Shown: piece by piece, positions 1 to 10,337 of the stretch
How positions within the stretch are numbered: position 1 is the first letter of the stretch
Layout: each line of letters begins with the position of its first letter
The notes under the pieces: model-generated
Told to the model about the DNA's origin: nothing
The model's database searches: none
What the model saw: only the letters and a program-made list of their open reading frames with translations
NCBI GenBank assembly: GCA_027600665.1
Contig: JADGJL010000264.1
Location: 1-28,208 of the forward strand
Direction of reading: 5' to 3'
From: Irineochytrium annulatum
Taxonomy: Eukaryota > Chytridiomycota > Chytridiomycetes > Chytridiales > Chytridiaceae
DNA length: 28,208 bases
Translations under genes and position numbers: made by a program

Positions 1-1206
1 GTGGACGGTGGTGGGGGCGGAGGGGAGAAGGAGACGGTGGTGTCGGCGCGCGTCAGGACGCGGTGTAGCCGTGGTGAGGCGTCGGAACGTCCGGATCGAG
101 CGGTGCCGAATCGTGGCGTGGCGACGCGCGATCTTTCCAGCTGCCGCATCCGATCATCGCAGCGCGACGAGCCGGTCGGTGGTGATTGATACGGCAACGG
201 TTTGACGGACTGCAGGTTCGACTGGTTGAAGAACGGCGGAGAAGGAGGCGGGGACCAGGTCGAGATGCCAAGGGCCAGAGACACAGGCATCCATCGCCAG
301 CGGTCGACGTCGTGAAGCGGATGCTGACGAAGGAGGAGGCCTGCCGGCGGCCGCGACGGAATGTGGGTGACGACAGGGCCAGCGTTTGATGATGACGCCG
401 TCGAGGCTCTGGCGCAGCGAGCCAAAACGGGGAGCCCCCGCGTCGATAGCAGGGGGATCGCGGGAACTGCTCGGCAGCGCGTCGGCATCAGGAGCACTGA
501 CGTTCTTCAGTTGGGCCAGTTGCGCGTTTTCCGTTTGGCGGAAGTTTGACGACCTCTAAAATACTTACCAGTGGGCATGGGGGAAGGTTGCCGTCTACGA
601 ACTGGCTCCTGTTTGTCGACGGTGCTGTGAGGTTTATCCCGCGGGAGGAAATCTCTTTCGTACTCGTCGCAAAGGTGCGAAGGTTGGAGGGATGGAGGGA
701 TGGGTTTGCTGGCTTTTGCTTCAGGTGATCATCGCGCACGCTCGACTCGTTGACGCCGACTCGTGGACGGCCTTTTATTACTAAGCAGCCTGTCGACAGA
801 CCGGCAGCTCGAACAACCGGAAGTGCTCGTTCGCGGCGACTTCGTTTTTTTTTAGCATGCAACCACAAACCCCAGCAGCGACTGGCCTTGCGCAGCGTCC
901 ACCTCGCGTTCGCCTTATCATGCCGAGCTGGACATTGATATGCCGGGACAAGAGCTCTTGAGCCCACGTCGGACGCCTCTGCCGTGCCTCATCGGTGTCG
1001 TCCGGCTTCAGGCGTAAGTGATGGCTCGAAGGTGAACAGAGAGGACCCTCGTTCGATCGTGGTGTATCGGGGCGTATCGGGGCGCGTCCTTATTCTCCAT
1101 TTCCTCCGTCTGGCACGTCAGAGGCATTCCGGAGAGATGACAAAAGAGAGATCTCGGACGAGTCATCGTCAACCCCGCACAACGAACCAGGATCCAGCCA
1201 TCTACG
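1..1206. other. Upstream region of the DAHP synthase gene; no gene supported
   Basis: No open frame here has a family signature, an ATG in good context or plausible splice partners. The longest frame (488-967, minus) starts with GTG and is low-complexity, basic-rich translation. A short direct duplication of gtatcggggc lies at about 1062-1083. An ATG at 1137 opens a frame that runs past the DAHP synthase start in a different phase (see findings). I see no clear TATA box. Confidence 0.5.
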
Positions 1207-2597
1207 ATGACCCTCAACGGCCAGGGCGCCCCGCAGCTGGCCCCCGCGACTGGGAAGTCCCTCACACCCGCGAGCGTGGTGGCATCAACCAACCCGAGCT
1301 CCGTCTCCTCGCCCATGGGCACCCGCAAGCAAGGCTCCCCTTCGCGCGCCCACCCGGCCAACTTCCACCCCCTGAACGAGCTCGACGACCGCCGCATCCG
1401 CAACATCAAGCCCCTGATCCCTCCGCAGCTTCTGGTAGAAGACTACCCGCTCGAGCCCGTAGCCCTCGACACGGTCCGTCGCGCCCGATCGCGCGTGAAT
1501 GACATTGTGCGCGGGCGGGACGACAGCCTGCTGGTCATCTGCGGGCCGTGCTCAATCCACGACGTCGAGGCCGCGATGGAGTACGCGGGGAGGTTGAGGG
1601 AGATCGCGGAGGAGCTGGAGGAGGAGCTGTGCGTGGTCATGAGGGTGTACTTTGAGAAGCCCAGGACGACGGTCGGATGGAAGGGGCTGATCAATGACCC
1701 GAGCTTGGACGGGTCGTTCGCGATCAATAAGGGATTGAAGATCGCGAGGGGTCTGTTACTGGATTTGAATAAGATGGGCGTGCCGACGGGGTGCGAGTTC
1801 CTGGACACGATCACGCCGCAGTACTTTGGTGATCTGGTGAGCTGGGGAGCCATTGGCGCGAGGACGGTCGAGAGCCAGGTGCACAGGGAGTTGGCGAGTG
1901 GGCTCAGTGTTGCAATTGGGTTCAAGAACGGGACCGATGGGAATCTGCAGGTCGCGGTCGATGCCATCAGAGCTGCCAGCGTGCCGCATCGCTTTTTGTC
2001 TGTCACCAAGTGAGTTCAGCACACCTAAATCTTCTCGTTGCTAAAATCTCCCTTCAAGACAAGGCCTATCCGCCATCGTCGAGACCTCCGGCAACGACTG
2101 CTGCCACGTGATTCTCCGCGGTGGGTCGCACGGCCCTAATTACGACGCCGCGTCTATCAAGGGTTGCGTTGACCAGCTCCAGGCCGCCAAGGGAATTTCG
2201 AACGTAGGCCTCATGGTTGACTGCTCGCACGGGAACAGCTCCAAGGTTTACACTAGGCAGAAGGAAGTCGCGAGAGATCTTTGCGAGCAGATGAAATCTG
2301 GTACGTTGGCCTCCATCTCAAATTATTTCATATTCGATGACTTATCGTGGCACTCGTGCCTTTTACCTAACAGAAGGCGAGACGTCCGCCTACATTTACG
2401 GGGTCATGATCGAGTCCCACCTTGTCGAGGGCCGCCAGGACATCCCGAATACGCCCGAAGGTATCAAGGCGATGACCTATGGCCAGAGCGTCACGGACGC
2501 CTGCATTGGGTGGGATGACACCGTGGCTGTGCTCAGGATGCTGAGTGACGCCGTCAAGGTCAGGCGTGAGCGGAGCGAGCGCGCGCAGCAGCATTAA
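1207..2597 (+). CDS. ARO3/ARO4: 3-deoxy-D-arabino-heptulosonate-7-phosphate (DAHP) synthase, class I, fungal ARO3/ARO4 type
   Basis: This enzyme condenses phosphoenolpyruvate and erythrose 4-phosphate to DAHP, the first step of the shikimate pathway to aromatic amino acids. Exons are 1207-2009, 2059-2300 and 2374-2597 (introns 49 and 73 nt, GT...AG), giving 422 residues. Visible family motifs, in order, are VICGPCSIHD, EKPRTTVGWKGLINDP, GAIGARTVESQVHRELASGL, GFKNGTDG, SVTKQG (recreated by intron 1 removal), ILRGGSHGPNYD, DCSHGNSSK, GVMIESHLVEG and SVTDACIGWDD. These carry the known PEP, phosphate and metal ligands of the AroG/ARO4 fold. About 50-60 N-terminal residues, rich in Ser, Pro and Ala, precede the conserved core, so it is longer than yeast ARO4 (370 residues). 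The ATG at 1207 is the first in frame. The N-terminal region is where aromatic amino acids usually inhibit the family, but I cannot tell which amino acid acts here. Confidence 0.95.
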
Positions 2598-3280
2598 TTT
2601 GTGCCTTTTAATTGTGAAATGGCTTGATACCCGAATTTGTTCAATTTTTAATGTTTTTTTCTTTTTTTGGTTCTTTTGGGGAAGGGAGGTTTGGAACTAG
2701 TTGAGAAATCCTATTTTCGCTTTGTTTTTCTCTGAAGGGCCTGCACTCTCCCCTATCTCTCTATCTTCCTTTTTCTCCCGGTGGTCAGCGGAGCTTTTTC
2801 AAATGCATTTGACGCTTATTTAGCAATTATCTATCCATGTGTTGCGGTGTATTCTTTGACTGGTGACCTATGGCGGAGTGGTTAATTGATTTCCTTTCTT
2901 GTTGTCCTGGGCGCAGGGCTTCAGTGTTGTGCGACAACGGCCGCCACTTGCGACGGGGTCTCATCAAGGTGTCTCGCTAGCCGCCGCCACCACGCGTCGG
3001 TGTAGCTCACCGTCATCGTGGCGCCATATCAGCCCTGCGGCCCGGTACCGAAACGCGTCCGCGGCCGCGATCTGACACCGCCCATGCAGGCTTGCTCTTA
3101 CATGCAGGAGATTCCTTAATCGACTCCGCTGACTTCGCGGACGCCGCCATCGTCATCCGGCTCCGGAATCGTCTCTGCTGCACTGCCGCCACCATCCTCC
3201 TCCTCCAGGTCGCGTCGCTGCCTAACAGCGGGTCTCGATCGTGAGAGGGATTCGAACGCGTCCCTTCGCCTCCATCCACC
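2598..3280. other. Intergenic: DAHP synthase 3' region and leader of the membrane-protein gene
   Basis: The first 250 bases are T-rich (runs such as tttttttctttttttgg around 2650), as expected of a 3' untranslated region. I see no AATAAA. Bases 2950-3280 are GC-rich and lead into the next ATG. A tRNA-like string near 2870 was examined and rejected. Confidence 0.4.
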
Positions 3281-6200
3281 ATGATCGACCCCCCTGGTCC
3301 CCAGGGTACGATGGATCTGTCAACGGCCAACGACGGATCGCGGATGCGCCACCAGCAGCCACTCGGCCGCGATCGTGGTGATCAGACCGCAGTGGTCGGT
3401 CGGCGACAAAACCGACTGACCACGTCGTCCTCGAGGGCCGCCACCAGCTCCCACCGATCGACCACGGCATCCTCTCATCGCTCGATCTCCACCATTAAGC
3501 CTAGATCAGTGCTCCCGACCTCGTCGTCGTCCACGACCAAGGCGACCACCACTGCCACAACGACCGTTGACGTCCTCTCGCTGCCACCACCTCCGCTCCT
3601 CGGCCTCTCGACGCCCTTCTCGCCCGCCACCCCAACTACGTCCCAATCCACGACGTTATCCGCCGACGTCGCCTTCGTCCAAGGCGCAGCTGCCACTGCC
3701 GCCTTTGACGCGAACCCGCCAACCCAGAGCGTGACCACGAGCCCTGTTTTCGGCGTGTCCATCGCAGTCGCGGCTTTGGCGATTCTTCTGTTGCCGTGCG
3801 TGTGCCTTCTCGCGCGCAGGAGGCGGTTGCTGGCAGATAAGCGCGCTGGCGTGATATCGGGCGATGACGGGCGCGACGGCGGCGCGTGGAGCGCGTCCCT
3901 GGATCGTTTCCTGGCGCGCATGGAGGGCGGCAGGAATGGCCGGTTCGCTGCTTTGAGGGGAGGGGCATCGACGGGTGGGGCGGACAATAAGGCCAACGTA
4001 GGTAAATGGGCGCCGCTGGGGGACGAGGACAAGCCCTCGGCACCCAATTGGGACAGATACCAGAACGCAAATGACGCTGCACCGGGCGGTGGCATGCGTA
4101 GCTTCGCTGGCGCCGCATACGGCGCGCCGATCTACGACGCCCCGGGATCGCCGCGGGGCACCGTTACCGTTAACTCCCTACCACGAACGCGGGGCCACAA
4201 GGCGCCACCGCAGCGGAGCGAGTCGAATGGGAGCGCCAGGAGCGGTCGGAGCTATGGGAGCACGCGTACGCGTGAGACGGAGCCAATGAGCGCGATGAGC
4301 TACGGGTCGTCGTCGTCCTTGCTTCACCCGGATGCGCAGCCCGTCAGGATTGACGCGTATGGAAGTGATGCGTTGCAGCACGGCGGCGTTAGGAGGCCGA
4401 CGCCGTTGCCGCGGCCGCCGTCGACGGCGTCGTTTGTGGAGGGCGATGAGGACGAGTACACTGGGTATACTGGAAGTGAGGCTGATGGGCTGATCGAGAG
4501 GGGGCTGTACAGCGAGGAGTTTGAGAGGGAGCAAGTGGAGGCTATCCGGAGGAGGTGTGTATTTTCGTCCTACAATCGGCGTTTTTGTTTTATACTCATG
4601 ATTTCGTTACCGTGATCACAGAATCTACGAGCGCTCCCGAATCCGCGCCTCGGCCCGCACCTCCGCCACCCGCTCCACCCTCGCCCGCCTCCGGCCCATG
4701 ACCCCATCTATGGCCGTGACACTTGACGACGAGGTCGACCTTGTCCCTCCCTCCGTCGTCTCGTACTTCACCGTCACCACCGGCACCGGCGCCACCCGCA
4801 CCTCCTACACCTCCTCCTCCGCCACGACCGAGCTCGACATGACCGATTACGAGGAGGTCGACGACCGATCCTTGGTCGTCGGCGATAATGACGATGATGA
4901 TGCAAGTGAGGTTGAGCGTGTGCGCGCGTTGCAGATGACGGCCAGAATCTTGGCAGACTCAGAGCCGCACCCGGCGGACTTTGTTGACGTTGACCTTGCG
5001 GGCGATGGGACGCCGATTGGCGTAAGGTCGCTGGATGACACGCACATTCTGCATCATGGTCATCGCGCGCCCGTGCAGGAGTTGGCCGTGCAAGGGCCGA
5101 GCAGGCCGCGGAGCATTGAGACGATTACGAGTGTGACGAGTTTGGACATGAGCTCGACGGCGCCGTCGGGCCCCGTGGCAACGGCGGTGGCGGGACGGCC
5201 TCCGCCGATGGCTTTGCCGGCTGCTGATACTATTGCGGGCGGGGAGACCGTGAAGAGGTTGATTGGACAGGCGGCGCCGAACCTTGAAAGCCATTATGAG
5301 ATGCAAAGAAGAAGACTAGAGGAGGTGATAAGGGAGGAACAGGAGCGGTTGAAGGCGGAGAAGGATGATGGCGTGAAAGTAGAGGGCGAGAAGGACGATG
5401 GGGAGGTACAGAAGGAGGTTACTAAGGAAGTGGAAGTCGCAGAGAAGGAAATGGTGGAAGGGAAAGCTGTAGCGGCGGTCCACGTCGTTAAGGCTGTCGA
5501 GGTGGAAGGGAAAGCTGTAGCGGCGGTCCACGTTAAGGCTGTCGAGGTGGAAGCTCAGGTTGAACAGTTGGACACTCAAACTGAAGAAATGGAGGAGGTG
5601 AAGAAAGAAGTGGAGGAGATTGCTATGGCCGATTCGACATCGGACGTAGAGGACGTAACCATGGCGCCGGCCGATAATGAGGAGGCGGCGGCGGCGGCGG
5701 CGGCGGCGGTAGCGGATATAGAGGCGGAGGTTGAGCAAGGTGAATCCGCTGACGAAGGATTCAGCGCCAGCGACGACGAGTCCGATGACGACGAACCGAT
5801 TACGGACAAGGCCGACGGGGACGAGCTTGCGGGAGCGCACCCATCTCCGGACGTGGCCCAAGATCCCGCGAAGCTGGTAGCCGACGACGCCGCCGATGCC
5901 AGCCAGTTAGCGCCCGTCGAAACTTCTGCCGACGTTCCGGACCCTACGGTTGCCGAGACCGATGGTCTCACGCCAACGAACATTGCGGGTGAATCCGCCG
6001 CTGATCCATCCGCCCGGCCCAAGAAGAAGCGTTCCTCCAAGTCCTCCAAGCGGACCAAAAGAAATGAGCCTGCTGAAGTTCGTTCGTCTCCCCAAACGGT
6101 TGACGGGCCTGCTGATAGTGACGCGGCAAATCCGGATCCCCTAGCGCAAGTTGAGGCCGCCGCTGACCCTACAGCCGCCGGCGCGGCTGCTTTCCTAAAG

Positions 6201-7016
6201 AAGAAGCGAAGCTCCAAATCCTCCAAGCGGACCAAGCGCCGTCGCCGCGTTTCCTCCTCCGAGCGCTCGGCCCTCCGCGAGCAACGTGTCCTCCAGATCG
6301 AGACCGCTGAAAACCTTGAGCGTCGCGAGCGCCGTTGGCGAATCGAGCGCTTCCTGGTCGAGAGCGCTGGCGCTGATGGCGTCCAGCAGGTGGACGGGCC
6401 ACGGAAGGCCCGCTCTGCGTCGGATGTTACCTCCGAGGCGAGCTCATCCGCTAGGATGAGCGATATGAGCGGCACATCGAGTGTCTCATCAGTCGTGGAT
6501 TCGGGCCGTGGGTCCAGCGGAGTGTGGGACGATGAGGACGTGAGCCTTAATGGCATTGATCAGCTGATGGTTGCGGCCGAGCAGCAAGCCATCATCCACG
6601 CCAAGGACCGCAGGCGGATGATGCTGCGCGTTACGGAGGAGCCCGAACCCGCGGCATTTGGCTGGCCGCAGGATCGGTACTCGACCATGACGCCGACCGA
6701 GTACGAGACCGTTTACGACTCGGATGAAGGCGCCGGCCCGGTGTCGGTCGAGCGGTTCGAGAGGGGCGTGTCGGTGGAGCGATACGAGAGAGTAGAGAGG
6801 GTTTTGGTGGAACCCGTCCCGATTGGGAAGCGGGCAGCGGAGGCGAGGAGGCCGGTTGGGAGACTGCTGCCGCCAAACGGGCCAGGGATGAGGATGTTAG
6901 GGGTGCCAGCAAGTATGGAGTGGAGAGATGGCGGGAGGCCGTCTATGGACACGTTAGATTCGGGATCGAGGTGGAGCACGCAGGCGAGGACTTCGGAGGC
7001 GATGACGAGAAACTAA
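3281..7016 (+). CDS. Single-pass membrane protein with Ser/Thr-rich ectodomain and long disordered cytoplasmic tail (function unknown)
   Basis: Two exons (3281-4554 and 4622-7016; 67-nt intron gtgtgt...cacag) give 1222 residues. Removing the intron joins ...EAIRRR to IYERSR in frame. Residues 41-125 are rich in Ser and Thr, like O-glycosylated mucin stretches. One hydrophobic segment (about 156-178, VFGVSIAVAALAILLLPCVC) is followed by RRRRL, which argues that the C-terminus is cytoplasmic. There is no cleavable signal peptide before it. This layout recalls fungal cell-wall sensors (Wsc/Mid2 style), but I see no WSC cysteine domain, so that is only an analogy. The roughly 1040-residue tail is low complexity. 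It contains Ser/Tyr-Gly patches, a tandem VEGKAVAAVHV repeat (about residues 703-733), an eight-Ala run (780-787), acidic DDESDDDE, two copies of KKKRSSKSSKRTKR (892 and 951) and a charged helix near 970-1000. I do not recognise a catalytic domain. Confidence 0.75.
5453..5545 (+). repeat. Tandem in-frame duplication, 48 + 45 bp
   Basis: A 48-base unit (5453-5500) is followed directly by a 45-base copy (5501-5545). They differ by loss of one three-base unit (cacgtcgtt versus cacgtt), and the start of a third copy follows. Both stay in frame and encode VEGKAVAAVHV(V)KAVE in the cytoplasmic tail of the membrane protein. The near identity suggests a recent slippage or unequal-crossover event. Confidence 0.9.
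5685..5708 (+). repeat. (GCG)8 trinucleotide run, polyalanine
   Basis: Eight consecutive GCG codons encode alanine inside the membrane-protein tail, followed by GTA GCG. Such pure codon runs are prone to length change between strains. Confidence 0.9.
6021..6239 (+). repeat. Two copies of a 14-residue basic cassette, KKKRSSKSSKRTKR
   Basis: The cassette is at 6021-6062 and again at 6198-6239. The protein sequence is identical while several third-codon positions differ (for example cgttcc against cgaagc). The protein has therefore been kept the same while the DNA diverged. Composition is that of a nuclear-localisation or acidic-lipid-binding cluster. Confidence 0.85.
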
Positions 7017-7527
7017 TCATGGACCGTTTTTTGTACGGCTTTCACTTTTCTAATTTCTAGTTGGCTTTCTACTGAATTCTAGCTTATACAATTGGGCTAT
7101 GTATTTTCCATCCTATTCATGTTCTTAGGTTTTACGTCGTTCTATCACACCTATCACACCAGTTTACAACACGTTAGCATTTCTTCTTACTTCCCGGGTT
7201 AAGAAGTATTTCCTTTCTTCTAGAATCCGCATATTGATACCTTTAGAACAAAACTTTTGCATGGTTCTTTGACATACACCTAACTGATCTGTCCCTTGAA
7301 TGCTTCTCTCGGTAAATAAAACAAATTTCTTCGTTAAGGTCTTGTGGACCGCTTAGGTAGAAAGATTATCAAAACTGAGCTGTGGTGACTAGTGTGGCGA
7401 GTTATATTGCTGAGATCGAGACAATTATGTTCAGCTGCATAAGCAACAAGTAGACAATGCGGCATATTCACATAAAACAAACATGGAACAAACACTAAGC
7501 ATCAAAGTCGGCACACAATGAGCTACA
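7017..7527. other. Convergent intergenic region with poly(A) signal candidate
   Basis: This AT-rich stretch lies between the 3' ends of the membrane-protein gene (+) and the formin gene (-). AATAAA at 7315-7320 could serve the plus-strand gene, about 300 nt beyond its stop. A tandem 9-mer (ctatcacac twice) sits at 7142-7159. No gene is seen. Confidence 0.5.
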
Positions 7528-9724
7528 TCAGCAGTTTGCTAGGTCCTTCTCTTCGCTGATGTCGACAGCCGAATCCCTAATTACGCCGGCAGTGTCAGAG
7601 TCAGAGCTCTCGGGAAGTCCTACAGCCCTTAGCAGGAACTTCTGCTGCTGAACAGCCACTTGGAACGGAGTAGGGACGGGCCGCCGCGAGAGGATGGCAG
7701 CGGACTGGCCTTTCCTAGCCATGGCCACCTCGGCCCTGTGGTTCTCCCTGTGGGCAATCTAAAAATGGCGTCAATGATTCATTCGCAGCTAAAGCAAAGA
7801 GCCACGAACCTCAAGCTCCTCCGTGAACACCCACAAAGTTTTGAAGACCTTCTCCACCTGCGCGGACCTCTCCTCCACCGCCTCCCCGAGATACACCAAC
7901 AAAGTTTTCAGGTCCTCCCCGATCGCGTCGGCCTTCCTGGTCGCGTCTTGAACCGTCACGACGGCGCCCGCGACAAAAGAGGTCATTGTCTCCTTAAACC
8001 CGTCCCCCACGCACTCCGGGAAATCGACCTGCTTCTCCAGCTCCTCTAACTCCGCACGGACCGCCGAAAAGCCCGCGCCCAACGCCATCGCTGTCGAAAG
8101 CACTCCCGAAATTGATACTGGACAAGAAAGACACAACGTACGTCAGCAACCCACGGCATGCGACGATAAATGAAATCACGTTACCTTTGCAAGCTGCCTC
8201 CAGCGGTCCCAGCTCTTCCTTTAAACCCCTCCAGTCCTCATCCGTCTCCTCGAGCCTCCTCGCGACATAGTGCAGGAGCGTTGGCGCCCGCGCCCGCCCC
8301 TCGCACCCGTCTGCCGCCCGGATCTCCTTCAGCTTCCCAAGCCCTTCCACTTTGAAGCCGTAGGCCTTGCCCTTGAACGTGCCCTTGTTCAGGCAGTTCC
8401 CAACCGCGAGGACTGTCTGCAGCAGCCTGACAAGCGCGGGCGATCGGCGGATGGCGTTTACGGCGGCCGAGACGATCCCGAGTTTTTGCGCAAGCCCGCT
8501 CATGTCGTTCAGCACGCGCCGGCGGTGGAGGAGCGCATTGATGCGCTGCGGGAGGCGGGGGATCGTCGAGAGGGCTAGGATAAATTGGTCGGCCTTACCG
8601 AGGGAAGTGGGGTTACCCCTGAACGCGTGGACGACGTTCGCCTGGGTGATGGATGTCAGTCTGCTGCTGGGTACAACAGATGCTGATACACACCTCCTCG
8701 ACAGTTGGCACGCACTGTCGCAATATCTCGAGCCTGTCCGTCGTCAGGACGTCGTCGTCGATCGTGATTAGGGCGTCCCGGATGACGCTATGCGGGACCC
8801 ACATGCTGCTCAGCAGGATCTCGACGGTCCTTGCACGGCTCGTGCCGAGCAGCGACTTACTTAGAGGGGTGGTCCGAAGCAACTTGACGCCGCCGGCAGA
8901 GCGTTTGCCGAAAAAGCGGGGCAAGGCGTCCAGTTCGGGCCGGTCGAGAATTATCTCCGAGGCGGAGGGTGATGGGCCGTATGCACCGTCGACTACAGAC
9001 ATCCAAATGGAGTCCGGCAGGAGGTGTTCAGGCATCTTAACCCAGCCAAGGGGCTGTATAGTACCAATTAGCTTGCACGGTTATAACATAGCAGATAACA
9101 TACCTTCGTCGGCATAGTCGCCGCGGGGATGGTGAGAGGGGGTAGAGGCGCGTACGCGTCGACAACGCACTGCGCCGCTGGCGTCCCCGCAACCACCGGC
9201 TCGAACTTGGTCGGGTGCAGCTTCTCCTGAAGCTCGTCCCGCTCCCTCGTCAGAGTGGCGACCGCCTCCTGCAGCTCTCGAATTTGCAGCTGGTACTGGA
9301 TAACTCCTTAGAATCCGGTGGAGGCACATAGAAAATCCCCACCTGCATCTCCTTCATCGCCCACCCAGTGGCTGTCGTCGAGTCCTCCCGCTTCCTCTTC
9401 GAATCTGCACCTGACTGTCAGCGACGTGCCAGAAAGACACATGGCGAAATCACTCGTACCGCTTCGCTTCAGTGCCTGCTGCCCCCCATCGAAATCAGGC
9501 TCCGCGTTCCCCGCCTTCTCCCACCACTTCACCCATCCCTTCACCTCGGCCAGCCTCTTCCAAAGCGCGTTGGAGACACTGCCCTCCTGCTCCTCATCTT
9601 TCAACATGAGCGCCACCAGGCGGTGGTACTCCGCAAGCGCCGCCAAACGACCGGCCTCCCTCGCCGCCTTCCTTGTCATGGCGGCCTTCCTCTTTATCGC
9701 GCTCTCAGGGTCGACGGTGGCCAT
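7528..9724 (-). CDS. Formin-like protein with FH2 actin-assembly domain
   Basis: FH2 domains nucleate actin filaments and stay on the growing barbed end. Seven exons: 9460-9724, 9343-9404, 9104-9295, 8694-9053, 8185-8641, 7810-8117 and 7528-7758. All joins keep frame and give 624 residues. Residues 1-173 hold a basic N-terminus, an NLS-like KRSDSKRKRE and a short coiled coil (QLQIRELQEAVATLTRERDELQ). FH2 begins about residue 174 at PLGWVKM and runs to about 560. It includes RARTVEILLSS, LGKADQFILALSTIPRL, the signature VLAVGNCLNKGTFKGKAYGFKVEGLGKL (GN at 374-375) and TLLHYVARRLEE. The usual proline-rich FH1 is reduced to APLPPLTIPA, and no GTPase-binding/FH3 region is visible. Further upstream exons are possible: a candidate acceptor (catcag) lies just before the ATG. 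FH2 identity is confident; the exact 5' end is less so. Confidence 0.88.
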
Positions 9725-10337
9725 CGAACTGATGCAGAAACCACGATAACGACGAGTCGGGGATAGGCGGGCGGAATGGTACGTGATCAGCGACGTGATT
9801 GGGGTACCTGACTCGACGCGTCACGTCGTAAACATACAAAAAGCCTGCCTGAAACTAAGGCCTACCAGATCTAGTCGATATCATACATATGAATGTTTAT
9901 GTACTACCGTAAACGGTCCAGAATGGAATAAAAAACATGCGCAGGAAGGGTCAAGGCCATTTCCTATGTCTCTGTAAACAGATGCAGGAATGTATGCGGA
10001 TTGAAGTATGCTCCCTCGACGCGTTATAAACATGCTTAAACGCGTACGTGGCAGGCTACAGCCCAACTATTTTTAGCGAAGCGACGAACAGCGCGTGCGG
10101 CGCATTTGACGCTAAAAGTAAGGAGCATGCGATTGAGCCGTTGTTCTCCAAGACAAAAAAAATCGATAAATACATCGCCTTTGTATTAAACTCTTCAAAA
10201 CAGCGGCCGCGAAGGCCCTGGTAGCAGGTGCAAGGAAACCAAATACCGAGTAGAGATGTTAATCCAGAAAAAGATAAATGTGCGTGACCAGCAAGTCTAA
10301 CCAATGTCTCCCACGGAACTTCAAAGTAGTGGCCCAC
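9725..10337. other. Intergenic: IDO 3' region and formin promoter (both minus strand)
   Basis: Mixed AT-rich sequence with no supported gene. The frame at 10056-10337 (minus) lies directly behind the IDO stop and has no family features. No clear TATA box was found. Confidence 0.4.

Noticed and set aside
488..967. 159-residue minus-strand frame upstream of DAHP synthase
   Set aside because: It begins with GTG, has no domain or splice context and looks like random basic-rich translation of GC-rich DNA.
2865..2950. tRNA-like string (ctatggcggagtggttaa) resembling the D-arm of a Ser/Leu tRNA
   Set aside because: The D-stem does not close, no anticodon stem fits and there is no GGTTCGAAT-type T-arm at the right distance.
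3240..3270. agggattcgaacgcgtccct, resembling a minus-strand tRNA T-arm
   Set aside because: With the loop placed at ttcgaat the five-base T-stem does not pair, and no D-arm or anticodon arm is found on that strand.
5576..6556. 326-residue antisense frame inside the membrane-protein gene
   Set aside because: It is a Ser/Ala-rich mirror of the real reading frame, and the sense frame is continuous across a good intron with a coherent TM-plus-tail layout.
10056..10337. 93-residue minus-strand frame just after the IDO stop
   Set aside because: It lies in the expected 3' untranslated region, has no family features and does not begin with a convincing ATG context.
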